From: Dichetophora obliterata
Taxonomy: Eukaryota; Arthropoda; Insecta; Diptera; Sciomyzidae
Reading direction: 5' to 3'
DNA length: 64,000 bases
Assembly (NCBI GenBank): GCA_963920525.1
Contig: OY986437.1
Location: 56,058,830 to 56,122,829 of the forward strand
How positions within the stretch are numbered: position 1 is the stretch's first letter; every line of letters starts with the position of its first letter. The notes under the pieces are model-generated. The model searched no databases and was not told the origin of the DNA. It was given only the letters and a program-made list of their open reading frames with translations. Position numbers and translations under genes: made by a program. Positions 1 to 11,420 of this stretch are shown piece after piece.

Positions 1-2228
1 AACGTTGTTTTCTTTTATTCTCCATGACATACCTGTTTAAGCCTCGTGTTAAGAAATTTTACAAAAGAATTTCATTTAATTTAATTCTGAAAATTTTATT
101 TAGGGGGAAATTCTTTGGCAAATACCTTTGTTTTACCTTTGCTTGGCGAAAGAGGGTTGTGAATGATTATCGCATTTTATGACATAATAAAAAAAAGCAC
201 TCCAAGGAATGTCTGAAAAAAGGGGCGCATTTTTATAACAATCTAATGTTTGTTTTCTTATTTGCTTATTCATACATATACTTTATTTTTTTCTTTTCTT
301 TTAAGGTTTCCTTAAGTCCTGTCTTTGATACCAGCCGGTTTTGACAAAATTAAATTAAAATATTGCATGCACTGAAGCTTTTTTAGTACGACCCTAGGTC
401 GTCGGTTTATTGAAATTAAAGTATTTTACCCTAAACACAAGAAATCCTTTCCAAAAGTATTATTTACCAAAAGTGTCTTGTGTGTGCTTGCAAGGGGAGA
501 GACCATGAATAAGCACCGGAAATTGAACACCAAATACTATACAACTCTTTGGCCCTACTTCAGCGCCCCTCTTTACGCTCATTCTACAAGAGTGTTTTAA
601 AATTGCCGGAACTTTGAACAATTGTTTGAGTGTGTCCTTAAACTATGTTTCAATGTCCTTTAAAATTTATTTAACTGTCTTGTGGAACACATCAACTTGG
701 ACATCATACAAAAAGCATTTTCGTGTTGGGATTAAGAGTTTATAAAGCACACACAAAAACATAAACTTTAGTATTGCTGCTATACTATGTCCTGCGTCCC
801 ATTTAACACTTCATGCATGACTTTGATTTACCACAGAGATTCATATAAAATTCAGCTTGTTTAGAGCTTATTTCAGCTGCCACAAAAACTGACTGCTGAC
901 CAAACAAGTGATTGGCCAAGAAACTGCAGCAGCCATAGTGGCCATAGTGTTCATTCGAAGTCCTTAAGGGAAATTTTAGATAATATTTCCTGTATCTTTA
1001 GGACTCAAGTTGATGCCAAAGCAAAGCCTTTCTCATAGTAATTATAAAATATTAATACGTTTATTTGTCAAAAGCTGCAAAGATTGTTATTTGAAAAAGA
1101 CTCTTACGTTGTGTGAGTGCATGTGTGTGTAGTTGAATGAATGCTCAATAGATTTGATCTAAGTATATTTGTGTGTGCCATTGCAATTACATAGCTGTAA
1201 CTTATCAATGTGTAAACTTGTCAGTGCATTGATTTTCCCAGGCATTTTCCAACTTAACATATTTGTTTTAATTGCACGCAAATTTAATGTTTGCGTTAGG
1301 GAAAAGACTTAAAAGTTGAGATAGTAGGAAATTATGCAATAGTTTAAGTTAAGGTAGAGGAGTGGCTGAGTGTCAACCATCAATGATGCAATAACTTAAT
1401 TAGAAATGAAAAACGTGTTGATAACAAATATTGAATTAAATTAAATGATTGAGAGCAAAAACATTCGAATTATTCTAAAATATTATCTAATAAATAAGAA
1501 GAAAGACTTAGGATTCTTGGTTTTGTGACTATAATTGCAGAAAAAGATTCTTATTTTATTGATTCTTGACTTATTTAAAACAAAGTTTTGATAATCAATG
1601 TTTGTATTTTGTACTGAAAATAATTGAATAACTCTTTTGAATAATTGAATAATTTTACACTCTTTCAGTATTGATTGCAGTTGCAGATCTAAAAACTGCT
1701 TTTGGGGAGTCTAAATTATCTTAATTAAAGTCATAAATTTATATTGAATTTAAAAAACAATGTACAAAGTGGCAAGATAAGTAAACGATACACGCTCAAT
1801 TCTATATGAACATTGGGTGCAGGTTTTAAAAATGTCGTCAGTTTTTGCCCATCAGCTTGAGCTTAGAAGTTAAGGAATCTGAATAAAAACTTTTTTTCTA
1901 TATAATCCATTGGATGCATTCGATTGTCTTCACAGATTTTATTTTGTTCAAAGGAATAACATTCTATAAAGAAATTTAGAAATATAAGTATCAGGTGTAG
2001 TTAAATAAATCAGGGACCTAAATAACAGTTACGGTCCTATTTTTCAACGAAAAACCACAAGTGGATGGAATATCCGAAGGACATGGTTGTACGTTTTGTT
2101 AAATGCTTGATCATAAATGATCGAGAAGTGAACCTACGAGTTTTGTATCTTTGTTTTATCTGAGTTTTGACTCCGAACGGCTTATGTTCTCAAGAAGCTT
2201 TACATGGTTGCTTTTACTCTCTGAGGCT
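1..2228. other. AT-rich non-coding DNA, no gene seen
   Basis: No frame here shows a recognisable domain and open frames are short. Base composition is AT-rich, with homopolymer runs and no tandem array. I see no TIR pair or TSD. It could be intron or intergenic DNA; nothing distinguishes the two. Confidence 0.5.
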
Positions 2229-2318
2229 TGCCCATGGCGAATAATAAGGTAGGGTAAGTAGCTGTGACAAGATCTATCGCTAATGTCAAAGTAGCATTTT
2301 AGAGATGCCAGTTTTCTT
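2229..2318 (+). repeat. Partial second copy of the SINE body
   Basis: This stretch matches the reverse complement of about 4060-4141. Both share GCCCATGG, then GGTAGGGTAAGTAGCT, then TGACAAGA and a looser tail, with scattered substitutions. No tRNA-like head is visible upstream, so this is a partial or decayed copy. Orientation is given relative to the 4030-4300 copy, which is on the minus strand. Confidence 0.6.
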
Positions 2319-2998
2319 TATAAATGTTATTTCTGGGGTAACCACATGGAAAAGGAATTACCCTTTTATGAAGGGTAAATAAAAAAAAATCTCTTAATTC
2401 CACGTTGTCCGACAAATTGCACATCTTTTTTGCCATTTTTATAATTTTAAAAGTTGTTAAAACATATGTAACTTCTCACAAAATTGTTTATGAAAACCAC
2501 AAATACACGCTTACATAAGCAAGAATAAATTTGAAGTGGAAGCTTCAAGCTGGAGTATAACATACAAAAATATTACGCAGAATAAGTCCGCTTCAAGCTT
2601 GCCTAAAACTAAAAGCCTTTACTTCCCCGTTTTGAAGTATTGTTCGTAAAGGATGTCATCAGAAACTTTAACAGCTATAATAGCTATGTTGTGGTGCAGG
2701 TCATATGATCCCCAATTACGTCCTTTTTTACACTCTTTTTTCGTTTAATGAGCTCAGTGACCAATGTGTGTTATGCTCACGGTCATATGATCCCAGAAAA
2801 CTAGTAAACTTCTTGATACTTTTAGTACGTTATCAATCGATAAGTATTGCTATTAAGCAGGTTTTATTACTGTTTTCGTACATTTCGTATTAAAACTGTA
2901 CTATTTTCATACTAAAACACAAATGTTGTGAATAATTTCATAACGCAACACTGCTTTGATCATGTGATCTGGTATGGACAGCCGAATCATTTAGTGAC
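2319..2998. other. AT-rich non-coding DNA
   Basis: The only long frame (2705-2893) encodes hydrophobic residues with no recognisable domain. No repeat boundary was found before the hAT element at 3007. Confidence 0.4.
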
Positions 2999-3006
2999 CA
3001 TGGTGG

Positions 3007-3898
3007 CAAGGTTGCCAGTAATGTGGGAAAATCCATTTCGTGGTAATTTTTAATTGGTCTTGGGAATTTTTTCTTTTTTGGGAATACCCATGGTATTTTT
3101 TAATCCAGCTTGGTATTTTTTAATTGCATGAAAATTCTGGAATTTATTTCTTAAAAATTTGTTTCACATTTGTTGAGCAAAAATTTAATAATGGTATTCG
3201 ATGAACGACGCATATATACAGAAGCGTAAAGCTATAAGTTTACGCTGTACATTTCCTCGTACTTACCCTTACTAAAAATGATTAAATTACTTATTTGTTT
3301 TAAAAACATGTTGCCATCACAAAAGCAATATTATCCTGAATTTTTTTATTTTTTTTTTGCAAGCATAACGCTTACAAATATTATTTTAGAATGCCAAAAA
3401 ATACGTGAAAAATATAATTACTACAAAAACAAAAATAAAAATATTTGCAAGTTTGCTTACCGAAACTATTGGTTTTCAATTATCTTTTAAAATGAAAATG
3501 AAATCACAGTTGCCATTATGCGCATTATACGCTCTGCTTATCACCGCATTGTCGTTAGCTGCGTTTGTAAAATCGCTTACATTTTTGTTGTTGCATAAGT
3601 ATGCCGTTCATTGAATACCTTTATTATTTCTTGGTGGTATTTTTTTTTAATTTTTTATTTATATGGGATTTATTGAGGTATATTTTAATGCGTATGAGAT
3701 TTTTTTGGGACTTTTGGTGGTATTTTTAAAAATAGTGGTATTTTTGTGGTAATTTTTAATGGTCATGGGTTTTTTTTTTGGTATTTTTTAATTGCGGTGG
3801 AAATTTTTTTGTTTACCTTTACAATGATTTAATTTGTGTTACTGTGGGAAAAAGGTAATTTTCGAGGGAATGGTTCCGAATTTCGACTGGCAACCTTG
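3007..3898. mobile_element. Non-autonomous hAT-type element with 8-bp TSD
   Basis: The ends are a 13-bp perfect TIR, CAAGGTTGCCAGT at 3007 and its complement ending at 3898. Both sides carry the 8-bp direct repeat CATGGTGG (2999-3006 and 3899-3906), the duplication length made by hAT transposases. The inside is AT-rich with many degenerate GGTATTTTT and GGTAATTTTT motifs near both ends, typical of subterminal repeats. Two overlapping open frames (3278-3490, 3405-3614) show no transposase domain and are probably chance. The TIR resembles that of the nested hAT at 28483, so they may be related. Confidence 0.85.
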
Positions 3899-3906
3899 CA
3901 TGGTGG

Positions 3907-4029
3907 TCAAAATTTGTTCCCTCGCTCACTCTCTCAAATTTCCCATCTAGATTGAAACAAAAACAATTCATTACCGTGACGTGCCCGTGACCACCACCAT
4001 ATCATAGGCAATAGACAAAGTATGGGTTT
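3907..4029. other. Spacer between hAT element and SINE
   Basis: Short unique sequence with no motif that I recognise. Confidence 0.4.
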
Positions 4030-4300
4030 TTCAATGGATTTTAATTTGTTATATGGCAGCACTATATTTTATGATTTTGAAATTAACAATAGGTCTTGTC
4101 AAAGCTACTTACCCTACCTCATTATTCTGCCATGGGCTTGCCATTGTCTGCAGAAAAGTGGCGGCCGAACAGAATTCGGCCATTAATTCAATTGAAAACA
4201 CATTCTGCCTGAGCTGGGAATTGAACCCAGGCTACCGTGGTTTCTAATTTTTTTGGACTTGCAGTCCACCTAGTAGGCTACGGCCTCCACCTTAACACGT
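4030..4300 (-). mobile_element. tRNA-derived SINE
   Basis: Read on the minus strand, a tRNA-like head lies at about 4292 to 4205. It has a box A match TAGCCTACTAGG (4280-4269) and a box B match GGTTCAATTCC (4227-4217), 41 bases apart. These are the internal RNA polymerase III promoter elements of tRNA genes and tRNA-derived SINEs. The cloverleaf is not credible as a working tRNA because the anticodon arm collapses into a TGGACT/AGTCCA hairpin. The body downstream recurs at 2229-2318, which shows that the unit is dispersed. The 3' limit and TSD were not resolved. Confidence 0.65.
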
Positions 4301-5199
4301 ATTTTTATAAATATCAATGTAAGATATTTTTTTTTAAACAAAACTACGAACACGATTGAAACGTACACTCTGAAATCTTTTCAAAGCCAACCCTCGAAAA
4401 AGGGCAGCACTCATCTCTGTCGAAGGCCACAGGAACACACAGTAAAATTCGACAAACAATATTCTCGTTTTCATTATTTAAGATTTAAGTTATAAGCTCC
4501 TCAACCAATTTTTCAAATACTTTTAAATTTTCAAGCGCTTATTTCGGCGAAGTTAAGAGCAATTCGGCAACTTTTTCATGGCATTGATGTCTACATAGTT
4601 GCATTTATTTCCAAGTATAACTGCATATGGCAATACGTTGCGTTTGTGAACTTGAAGGGTGTTAACGTGCGTCCATCCGTTCCTTTAATTTTAATTATTA
4701 ATTTATATTTTTACTAGTTAATTGTTTTTAATTGTTTGTTTAAAATGTTTCGTCGTGTGTTTATTGTTGCTGACAATGTGTCAAACGTGTTAAAACTAAG
4801 TGTTTCCGTGAACTTTAATTAAAATAAAAATAAACAAAAAAATTCAACTATAAGTGCCTAAAAGAAAGAAATATAAATACAAAGAAAAAGAAAGCAATTA
4901 AATCATAAACTTAACAACAACAACTTAGCAGCTTCAACAATACCAACAACAACATCACAGCAGCAAAACCTGATTTGCTGAGGGCCGCCAGATGCAGATC
5001 AACATCGCTGGACTGTATTAGTTTTTTTTTGCTGACCACGCGAGGGGCTTTTCTATGCTCCTCGCTGTGTAAGTTATTGTTGTTACTTTCGTGTCCGTCT
5101 TCTCCGCTATCCTCTCCCATTAGTTACGTTTGTAGGTAGGGTTGCACAGTGGGCTAAATTGTGCTGAAGTAAAGGCATAACACTTGCTTTAGTACTCTT
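4301..5199. other. Non-coding DNA with a CAA-rich stretch
   Basis: The stretch 4909-4975 is rich in CAA and CAG triplets, and the preceding 100 bases are A-rich, which resembles an insect 5' untranslated exon or a LINE leader. A GTAGGT motif near 5132 could be a splice donor. A minus-strand frame (4911-5120) exists only because the triplet repeat stays open; it has no domain. I cannot show that this is transcribed. Confidence 0.3.
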
Positions 5200-7721
5200 T
5201 ATATTGCTCATGTTGTGCAATTCTCAGGGCCCACTGACACCTGTTGGGCAATATGTTAAGCTATTTGCTGAATCGAACCAATTGATTCAACTAGTGAAGG
5301 AACCCACTTTTTTCCTCAAAGTGATATGCATAGCCATAACATCCTTGACCTTTTTCTGACTTCGCATCATGAAAAATATGATGTCAGTGTCAACGCACCT
5401 CTTGGTAACTCGGACCACTGTACCATCTCCGCTGTTTTTCCATATTCTAACCCCTGCACCTCTACGCCTAAAGCCCCGAAGAGGACTGCGTGGTTTTATG
5501 GAAGGGCAAATTGTACTGCGCTAAATAATTTTTATCGCAGCTTCAATTGGAAATTATGTTTCGCTGATAGAAATGTGAATGCCGCGGCTGTCATGGTGCA
5601 AGAAATTATTATATTGGGTATGCGGTCTTTCATTCCCAATAAGATGAGAAGCATTAAACCAAAAGATCACTCATGGTTTAGTGAGACTTGCAGGATTGCA
5701 GTCAGGTCCAAAGAGGAAGCCTTTCAGAATTGGCGTTCTAACAAGAATACTAATACAAAAAGACTTCGTATTGAGGCAAGGAATCGCTGTAATGCAATTT
5801 TAAAACGCGAAAAGTTTCTGCACGAAGCTCGCATTCGAGAACAGGTTCTTCTCTGCCCCAAAGCGAGCAAAAATTTTTGGTCATTTGTTAAAAGAGTGAA
5901 GAATCAGACATCATCATCGATTCCAACATTTTTAAAAGATGACCAAATCTTCACTGACTCGGCTGATAAAGCGAACCTATTGGCTAGATGTTTGCACAAA
6001 ATTCCACTCTCTCGGATAGCAATCAGCCACTGCCCTTTGTTGGGGGTGGATCTTCTGCAATGCAGGAGATATACTTTCGAACGAGAGCAGTTAAAAAGGT
6101 CCTTGCAGATCTCAATGTAAACAAAGCCTTTGGTGCTGACGGCATACCGCCAATTGTGCTTAAAATGTGTGCTTCTTCGCTGGTTCGGCCTTTGCGCAAC
6201 CTTTTCAACGTCTCCTATAGAACAGGAGTATTTCCATCTTGTTGGAAGGTGGCAAATGTCCAGCCGGTACCTAAAAAGGGTGATGCCACGAACCCTGCAA
6301 ACTACCGACCCATTGCGATATGCTCTACGCTTTCCAAAGTTATGGAGAGCGTAATAAACTTCAACGTTGTGAACTATCTGGAGCGCAACCAACTGCTCAG
6401 TGACCGTCAATATGGTTTCCGTAGGGCTCGCTCTACTGGTGACCTTATGGCGTTCTTAACCGAAGAATGGAATAAATGCGTTCACTTTTTTAGCGAGAGC
6501 AGGGTTGTTGCTCTTGATATTTCTAAAGCGTTCGACCGAGTGTGGCATAAAGCGCTCGTGTCAAAACTTGTTGCATATGGTTTTGGTGGTAACTTTGCTC
6601 GATGGATCACGTGTTTCCTCAAGGACAGAACGATTCGAGTCGTAGTTGACGGTATTTCGTCCGAGGAGTACGCCATTAACGCAGGAGTACCGCAGGGTTC
6701 AGTTCTATCGCCAACTTTGTTTCTGGTTTTTATCAACGACCTTCTGTCGTTGACGCATAACCCAATACATTCGTTTGTGGACGACAGCAGCATTTGTCAT
6801 TCATATTCATTCAAAAAACACCCAAGCTCTATGAAGATTGAGAGAAAAAGGCAAACTATGAATGACACACTCCTAAATGATCTACAAAAAATCTCCGAGT
6901 GGGGTCTTGCTAATAGAGTAGAGTTCAATGCAAGCAAGACCCAGTGCTGCCTGTTAACTTACAAGCGGATGGATTGCCCATTAGCTCCCCTCTATATGAA
7001 TGGTGTGGATCTTGTGGAATCAGCCGCTCTTGACGTTCTAGGCATATCGATCCAATGTGATCTTCGTTGGAATGATCATATTTTCGATGTGTCGAAAGAA
7101 GCGGCCAAGTGCCTAGGTTTTTTAAAACGGTGCAAAAAATATTTCACTTCAGCTGATCTTCGCATGATCTACACCTCATATATTAGGCCGAAAATAGAGT
7201 ACAATTCGCACATTTGGGCAGGGGCTTCAAGATCTTATTTGGAGCTTCTGGATCGAATTCAACGTCGTGCGATATATTTGATAGGGGATGAAAGTATTTC
7301 ATCCACTCTCAACTCTCTTGGGCATCGACGCAATGTTGGTTGCCTAAGCCTTCTGTACAGGTACTACCATGGGAAGTATTCAAGGGAGATACATGGCCTG
7401 ACTCCACCAGCTCGTGTGTTTCCCAGGTCCACTCGGGCAGCTGTTCAAGCCCACCCCTTTACCATTGCCTCGATGTCCAACAGAACCTCGCATTACCGAG
7501 AGAATTCGTTTTTTAGTCACACGGTAAGGTTGTCGAATAGTCTCCCTGCGAGCGTATTTCCCGGCAGTTTTGAGCTGTGCAAATTTAAAACAAATCTTCA
7601 CCGATACTACTCCATCTATCCACCCTCCAACTAACTACTACCTATCTTTCGAATCAACACAATGCTTATGCATTTATAGGGGGCATCCCCTGAGGGTTGG
7701 TTCAGTCTAAAAAAAAAAAAA
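5200..7721 (+). mobile_element. LINE-A, 5'-truncated jockey/CR1-type retrotransposon
   Basis: A non-LTR retrotransposon on the plus strand. It starts inside the endonuclease domain, so the 5' part of ORF2 and all of ORF1 are missing, the usual result of incomplete target-primed reverse transcription. It ends in a 75-base 3' untranslated part and a pure A tail at 7709-7721. No TSD was recognised and the 5' edge is uncertain by several tens of bases, because similarity to endonuclease fades near 5200. Confidence 0.85.
5213..7634 (+). pseudogene. LINE-A ORF2: endonuclease end plus reverse transcriptase
   Basis: This encodes the last part of an AP-type endonuclease and a full reverse transcriptase. 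The endonuclease end shows NILDLFLTS and then the catalytic NSDH box near 5430. RT landmarks follow: GADGIPP, NYRPIA, QYGFR, the palm motif LDISKAFDRVWH, GVPQGSVLSP and the active site FVDD (near 6775). The C-terminal part ends with a TAA at 7632-7634. The frame is broken twice: near a T run at 5308-5313, and near 5986, where the first frame (5326-6120) passes to the second (5988-7634), best explained by one lost base. From 5988 on, 548 codons stay open with no stop, so this copy is young or only lightly decayed. Clade (jockey, CR1, Rex1-like) is not settled by eye. Confidence 0.85.
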
Positions 7722-7736
7722 CATACAATCTCTTAT

Positions 7737-7775
7737 TTGTGTGTGAGTGTGTGTGTGTGTGTTTGTCTGTTTGTC
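7737..7775. repeat. TG-rich microsatellite
   Basis: A (GT)n run with GTTT interruptions lies just past the LINE-A tail. No function is implied. Confidence 0.8.
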
Positions 7776-7989
7776 AACGGCATGCTGACAAATATTTCTC
7801 ATATGTAAATGCTGAACCTTTGTGCTTTGTGAAAACTGTCTGGTATTAAAAATGTGACGAGCTGGCTGTGCCTCAGAGCTAGCTAAAAAATCTGACAGAG
7901 CCTTTCAGCGTCAATGAGGGGCCCGGGGCATGAAATTTTTGAGGGCCCCTACCCCTTCAAATAAAAAATTATTATTTATATTATATTAT

Positions 7990-8680
7990 TCATATTGATT
8001 ACATCATTTCAAAATCGTATGCCATGGTTGGACTTATAAAGAGAAATACGCAAAACTTTAGAGACCCAAAGAGAAATACGCAAAACTTTAGAGACCCAAT
8101 GACAATCAAATCACTTTATATAGCACTGGTTCGTAGCATAATTGAATACTGCTCTATCATTTGGAATCCCTTTTATGTTGAGTATTCAAATCGTATTGAA
8201 CAAGTTCTGCGTAGCATAACCAGAAATGCGCTCAATAAGATGTATTGTCCTAACGGTCTTCCTTTCTGTAATTCTCGACGCAAGCTCCTTGGTTTGCAAT
8301 CTTTAAATGACAGAAGAACCTCGTACTCTCTATAATTCGTATACCACTTTCTTTCTGGCAAAATAAACTGTAGTGACTTACGAGATCGTTTCGTTTTTTA
8401 TGAGCCTTCAAGATCTTTCAGGACTAATAGACTATTTGAATCTAGAACTCATAGAACAAATTACACTGCAAATGAGCCTCTGAACCAATGTATTTTTCTC
8501 TGTAATAATTATGCCAACGTCCTTGATTTCAATTCAATTGAACACCGCTTTAAATCAAATCTTTTTGAATTGTTTAATTAATTGTGTATTAATTAGTTAA
8601 GATATTTAGGACAATAGTGTATGGTTCTTGAGATATTATCATCCGTAGACTGAAATAAATACGTAAATAAATTATTTTTT
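7990..8680 (+). pseudogene. LINE-B: 3' end of a jockey-like reverse transcriptase
   Basis: Only the C-terminal end of ORF2 is present. From about 8010 the translation reads SYAMVG and then the LINE-typical block SLYIALVRSIIEYCSIIWNP and RIEQVLRSITRNAL. A stop at 8333-8335 is followed in another frame by NRLFESRTHR and a C-terminus ending near 8580 at FELFN, so at least one frameshift is present. A 30-bp perfect tandem duplication (8041-8070 and 8071-8100) adds ten codons in frame. A short 3' untranslated part with AATAAATACGTAAATAAAT ends near 8680. The copy is 5' truncated close to 7990. Confidence 0.75.
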
Positions 8681-8689
8681 AATATTAAA

Positions 8690-10582
8690 ATCATTATTAA
8701 AAAAATAGTTATTTTTATTTTATTTTTTCATTTATTTTTATTTTTATTTAAAAAACTTGTTGACATATAAGAATATTCTTTTGCATGCCGAATTAACATT
8801 GGATATAACAACATTTAAGACACAAAATGCAAATTAATGTTATATAATGCTATTAATAACAATATTACTTAAAAAGACTAAAATTTAAACTTAAAAATTT
8901 AATCAATGAATAATTATTCCTTAAAAAGTAATTAGAGTATAAGAGAAGAACAAGAAAGAGTAAGGAGAGAAATTTGAAGTTAAGAAAAGTGTTTGAAAAT
9001 TAAATGCTTAAAGTTAATTTTATTAGAAACACTTTTAATACTATTAGGTAATGAATTCCACGACCTAATGACACTGACAAAAAACAATCTACTGGAGTTA
9101 AGGAAATTGTATCTAGGGATAATGAGGTTCATATTTCTACTTGACCTGCAAAACTTCATCTTATCAAAAAGATATGTAGGACTACGTGTATAGATAATTC
9201 GGTGTAGGAATATGGAATTTCTAGCTTCAAGGTAACTAGGTAAGTCACGACCAAGTAATTTTTTACAATAGGCAGAGATATGATCAAACTTTTTAAGACC
9301 GTATACATAGCGAGCTGCATTATTAAAAGCTACCAGGAGCTTATGTAGGGACCGAGAGTCAAGTTTGCAGTACACGACCTCAGAGTATGTTATGATCGGC
9401 GTAATCAACTGCAATACAAGTTTTCTTTTTGTTTCAACTGCCACAAAACCGGATGTCATTCGGAGATTACGTAGAAGATAATATACATTTTTTACGCATG
9501 AGTTGATGTGGTCATCGCAGGCAAGGAATGAATTTATTTGAAAACCAAGATTTTTGGCACATAGATCTTCAACCAGACCAATTGGTCTGGATAAGTACAA
9601 TTGGAGATCATCTGCATATGCATGCGTAGTGACGTGTTGGCACTTGCTGAAAATATCATTTATGAACATTGTAAATAGTAATGGCCCAAGAACAGAGCCT
9701 TGAGGTACTCCGCTAGCAGTGCTTTTTAGCATAGAAAAATGTTGGCCCACACGCACTCTTTGAGACCTACCTACTAGATAGTTCCTTAGCAAACGGACCG
9801 CAGATTTTGAAAATTGAAAATTTTGAGCTAGTTTTTTGCAGAGAATAGAGTAACTGACGGTGTCGAATGTTTGGAGAAATCCAGCAAGCAGAGCAATGTC
9901 AAGTCAGCATTATCGAAATGTACTCTTATATCATCCAGTATTTTGACCACAGCAGTGGAACAGCTGTGCGCAGGCCGAAAACCAGACTGGTGATGCAACA
10001 TGAGGTTAAAAAGATTTAAATGATGGGATATCTGTTGCGCCATGAGCGATTCACATATTTTAGACACCGAGGACAAGAGGCTTATTGGACGGAACTCGCA
10101 TGGGTTGCAAGCATTGGGCTTTTTTGCTATAGGAATAATAGTCGCCACTTTCCAAATCTCAGGATAGCACGAGGTGGTAAAGCAGTGATTTATTATATGG
10201 GCGAGCGGACTAAGAACATGTGGTAAAATAAGCTTTATAAACCTAATGGAGATTCCATCTTCCCCAGATACATTCGATTTTATTTTCTTTATACAGTTAG
10301 CTATATCCAATTCACTTACAGCATTAAACCGAAATGCGTTCGAAGACTCAGGATCAAAACTATTATTATTATCACCAGTTTGTTGAGTTTCAGTTGATGA
10401 AGATTAGATCGCAAGCTACAGAGTTTTTGTTGCATATACCGATACCTTTTAAGTTTGCCCACAACTGCTTGGAGGGTAGCGTAGGATTAAGTTTGGACAC
10501 ATAAAATATTCTTATTTGGACCGCCTAACAGTTAAATATTAGATAAAACTTTATTTAAGTACTGCCTTTCTAGTTTTTTGTT
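8690..10582 (-). mobile_element. LINE-C, 5'-truncated non-LTR retrotransposon
   Basis: A minus-strand LINE. On that strand its 3' tail is A-rich with AAATA-like repeats (about 8750 down to 8695). Coding similarity starts near 10580, in the linker between endonuclease and RT, and the copy stops against the 57-bp repeat at 10583. It lies tail to tail with LINE-B. No TSD was found. Confidence 0.75.
8980..10500 (-). pseudogene. LINE-C reverse transcriptase, frameshifted, internally deleted
   Basis: The linker near 10480 reads LPSKQLWANL. RT blocks follow: GEDGIS, WKVATIIPIAKK, FRPISLLSS, HQSGFRPAHSC and LLDFSK, after which the first frame (10310-9828) is lost at the palm motif by a frameshift. 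The second frame (9792-8980) resumes with LVGRSQRVRVG, GVPQGSVLGP and the active site YADD. About 90 residues seem to be missing just after YADDLQLYLSRP, because the frame jumps to NLGFQINSFLACDDHI, which normally lies much further on. The end is the family-typical RYVYGLKKFDHIS and SWNSLPNSIKS. It is a dead copy, related to jockey/CR1/Daphne-type LINEs and distinct from LINE-A and LINE-B. Confidence 0.8.
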
Positions 10583-10639
10583 GTGAAAAGGAATCTATTG
10601 CACCGTGCGACAGCACTTTTCTCATACGAATTAAACCAT
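10583..10639 (+). repeat. 57-bp direct repeat, left copy
   Basis: This matches 11364-11420 over 57 bases with about seven substitutions and no indel (shared core GTGCGACAGCACTTTT and CATACGAATTAAACCAT). The two copies directly flank the TIR element 10640-11363. This is far too long for a normal TSD, so it may be the shared end of another element. Confidence 0.75.
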
Positions 10640-11363
10640 GTGAAAATAACTGTTTGCTAAATTTGTATTGTGGTTAGGAAAAACTTGCGCTTGAATCTCA
10701 CCCACTTCAAAATTATGCTAGATTGAAATCAAGTACAAATCAAAATTTTCTATTCCAATTTATAATAACTTAGCAAACATTTGATTAAATTCAAGCAAAA
10801 TTTTCCTAAGTTATTATAATTTGGAATCTAATCAAATTATTGAATTTAATCAAAATTTTGCTAAGTTATTACAAACTGGAATAGTAAATTTTTGTTAAGT
10901 TATTATAAGCTGAAATAGCAAATTTTTACGAAACGCCTGCAAATATTTGCTAAAATCAAATAGCAAATTTTTACTAAAATCAAGAAATTCTTAATGAAGA
11001 AAATTAGGTGACGATTGGTTAACAACTGCGATGGTCGACTGGATAAGCCCATGTCTCCAGATGGTGGTAATTTTTCAATTTAATTTAATGTTAATAATTA
11101 CTTCACTTTAAAAATATGCTAGATTTCATCAAAAACTAATCAAAATTTGCTATTCCAATTTATAATACCTTTGCAAATATTTGCTTGAATTAAGAAGAAA
11201 TTTGCAAATTTTGCTTATCAAAAATTGGCTTAGTTATTATAAACTGGAATACTAAATTTTGATTAGTTTTTGCTGCAATCTAGCATAATTTTGAAATGGA
11301 TAAGAATCAAGTGCAAGTTTTGCTTAACTACAATACAAATTTAGCAAATAGTTTTCTCCGTGC
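10640..11363. mobile_element. Long-TIR element (foldback/MITE), 724 bp
   Basis: The left arm begins GTGAAAATAACTGTTTGC and the complement of the right arm GGAGAAAACTATTTGC. Both continue through TAAATTTGTATTGT and ATTATGCTAGATTG for well over 100 bases. The middle is built of many copies, in both orientations, of a motif like CTAAGTTATTATAA and GCAAATTTT. No coding frame is present. It sits exactly between the two 57-bp direct repeats. The superfamily is unknown. Confidence 0.7.
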
Positions 11364-11420
11364 GTGAAAACATATCCATTACACAGTGCGACAGCACTTT
11401 TCACATACGAATTAAACCAT
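11364..11420 (+). repeat. 57-bp direct repeat, right copy
   Basis: Partner of 10583-10639. This copy also overlaps the left end of the TIR element starting at about 11382, so the repeated unit may be that element's terminus. Confidence 0.75.

Noticed and set aside
4911..5120. Minus-strand 69-codon frame with acidic and poly-Asn parts
   Set aside because: Openness comes from CAA/CAG triplets; no domain and no context supports it.
5904..6410. 168-codon minus-strand frame
   Set aside because: It is the shadow of the LINE-A reverse transcriptase on the opposite strand, without its own domain.
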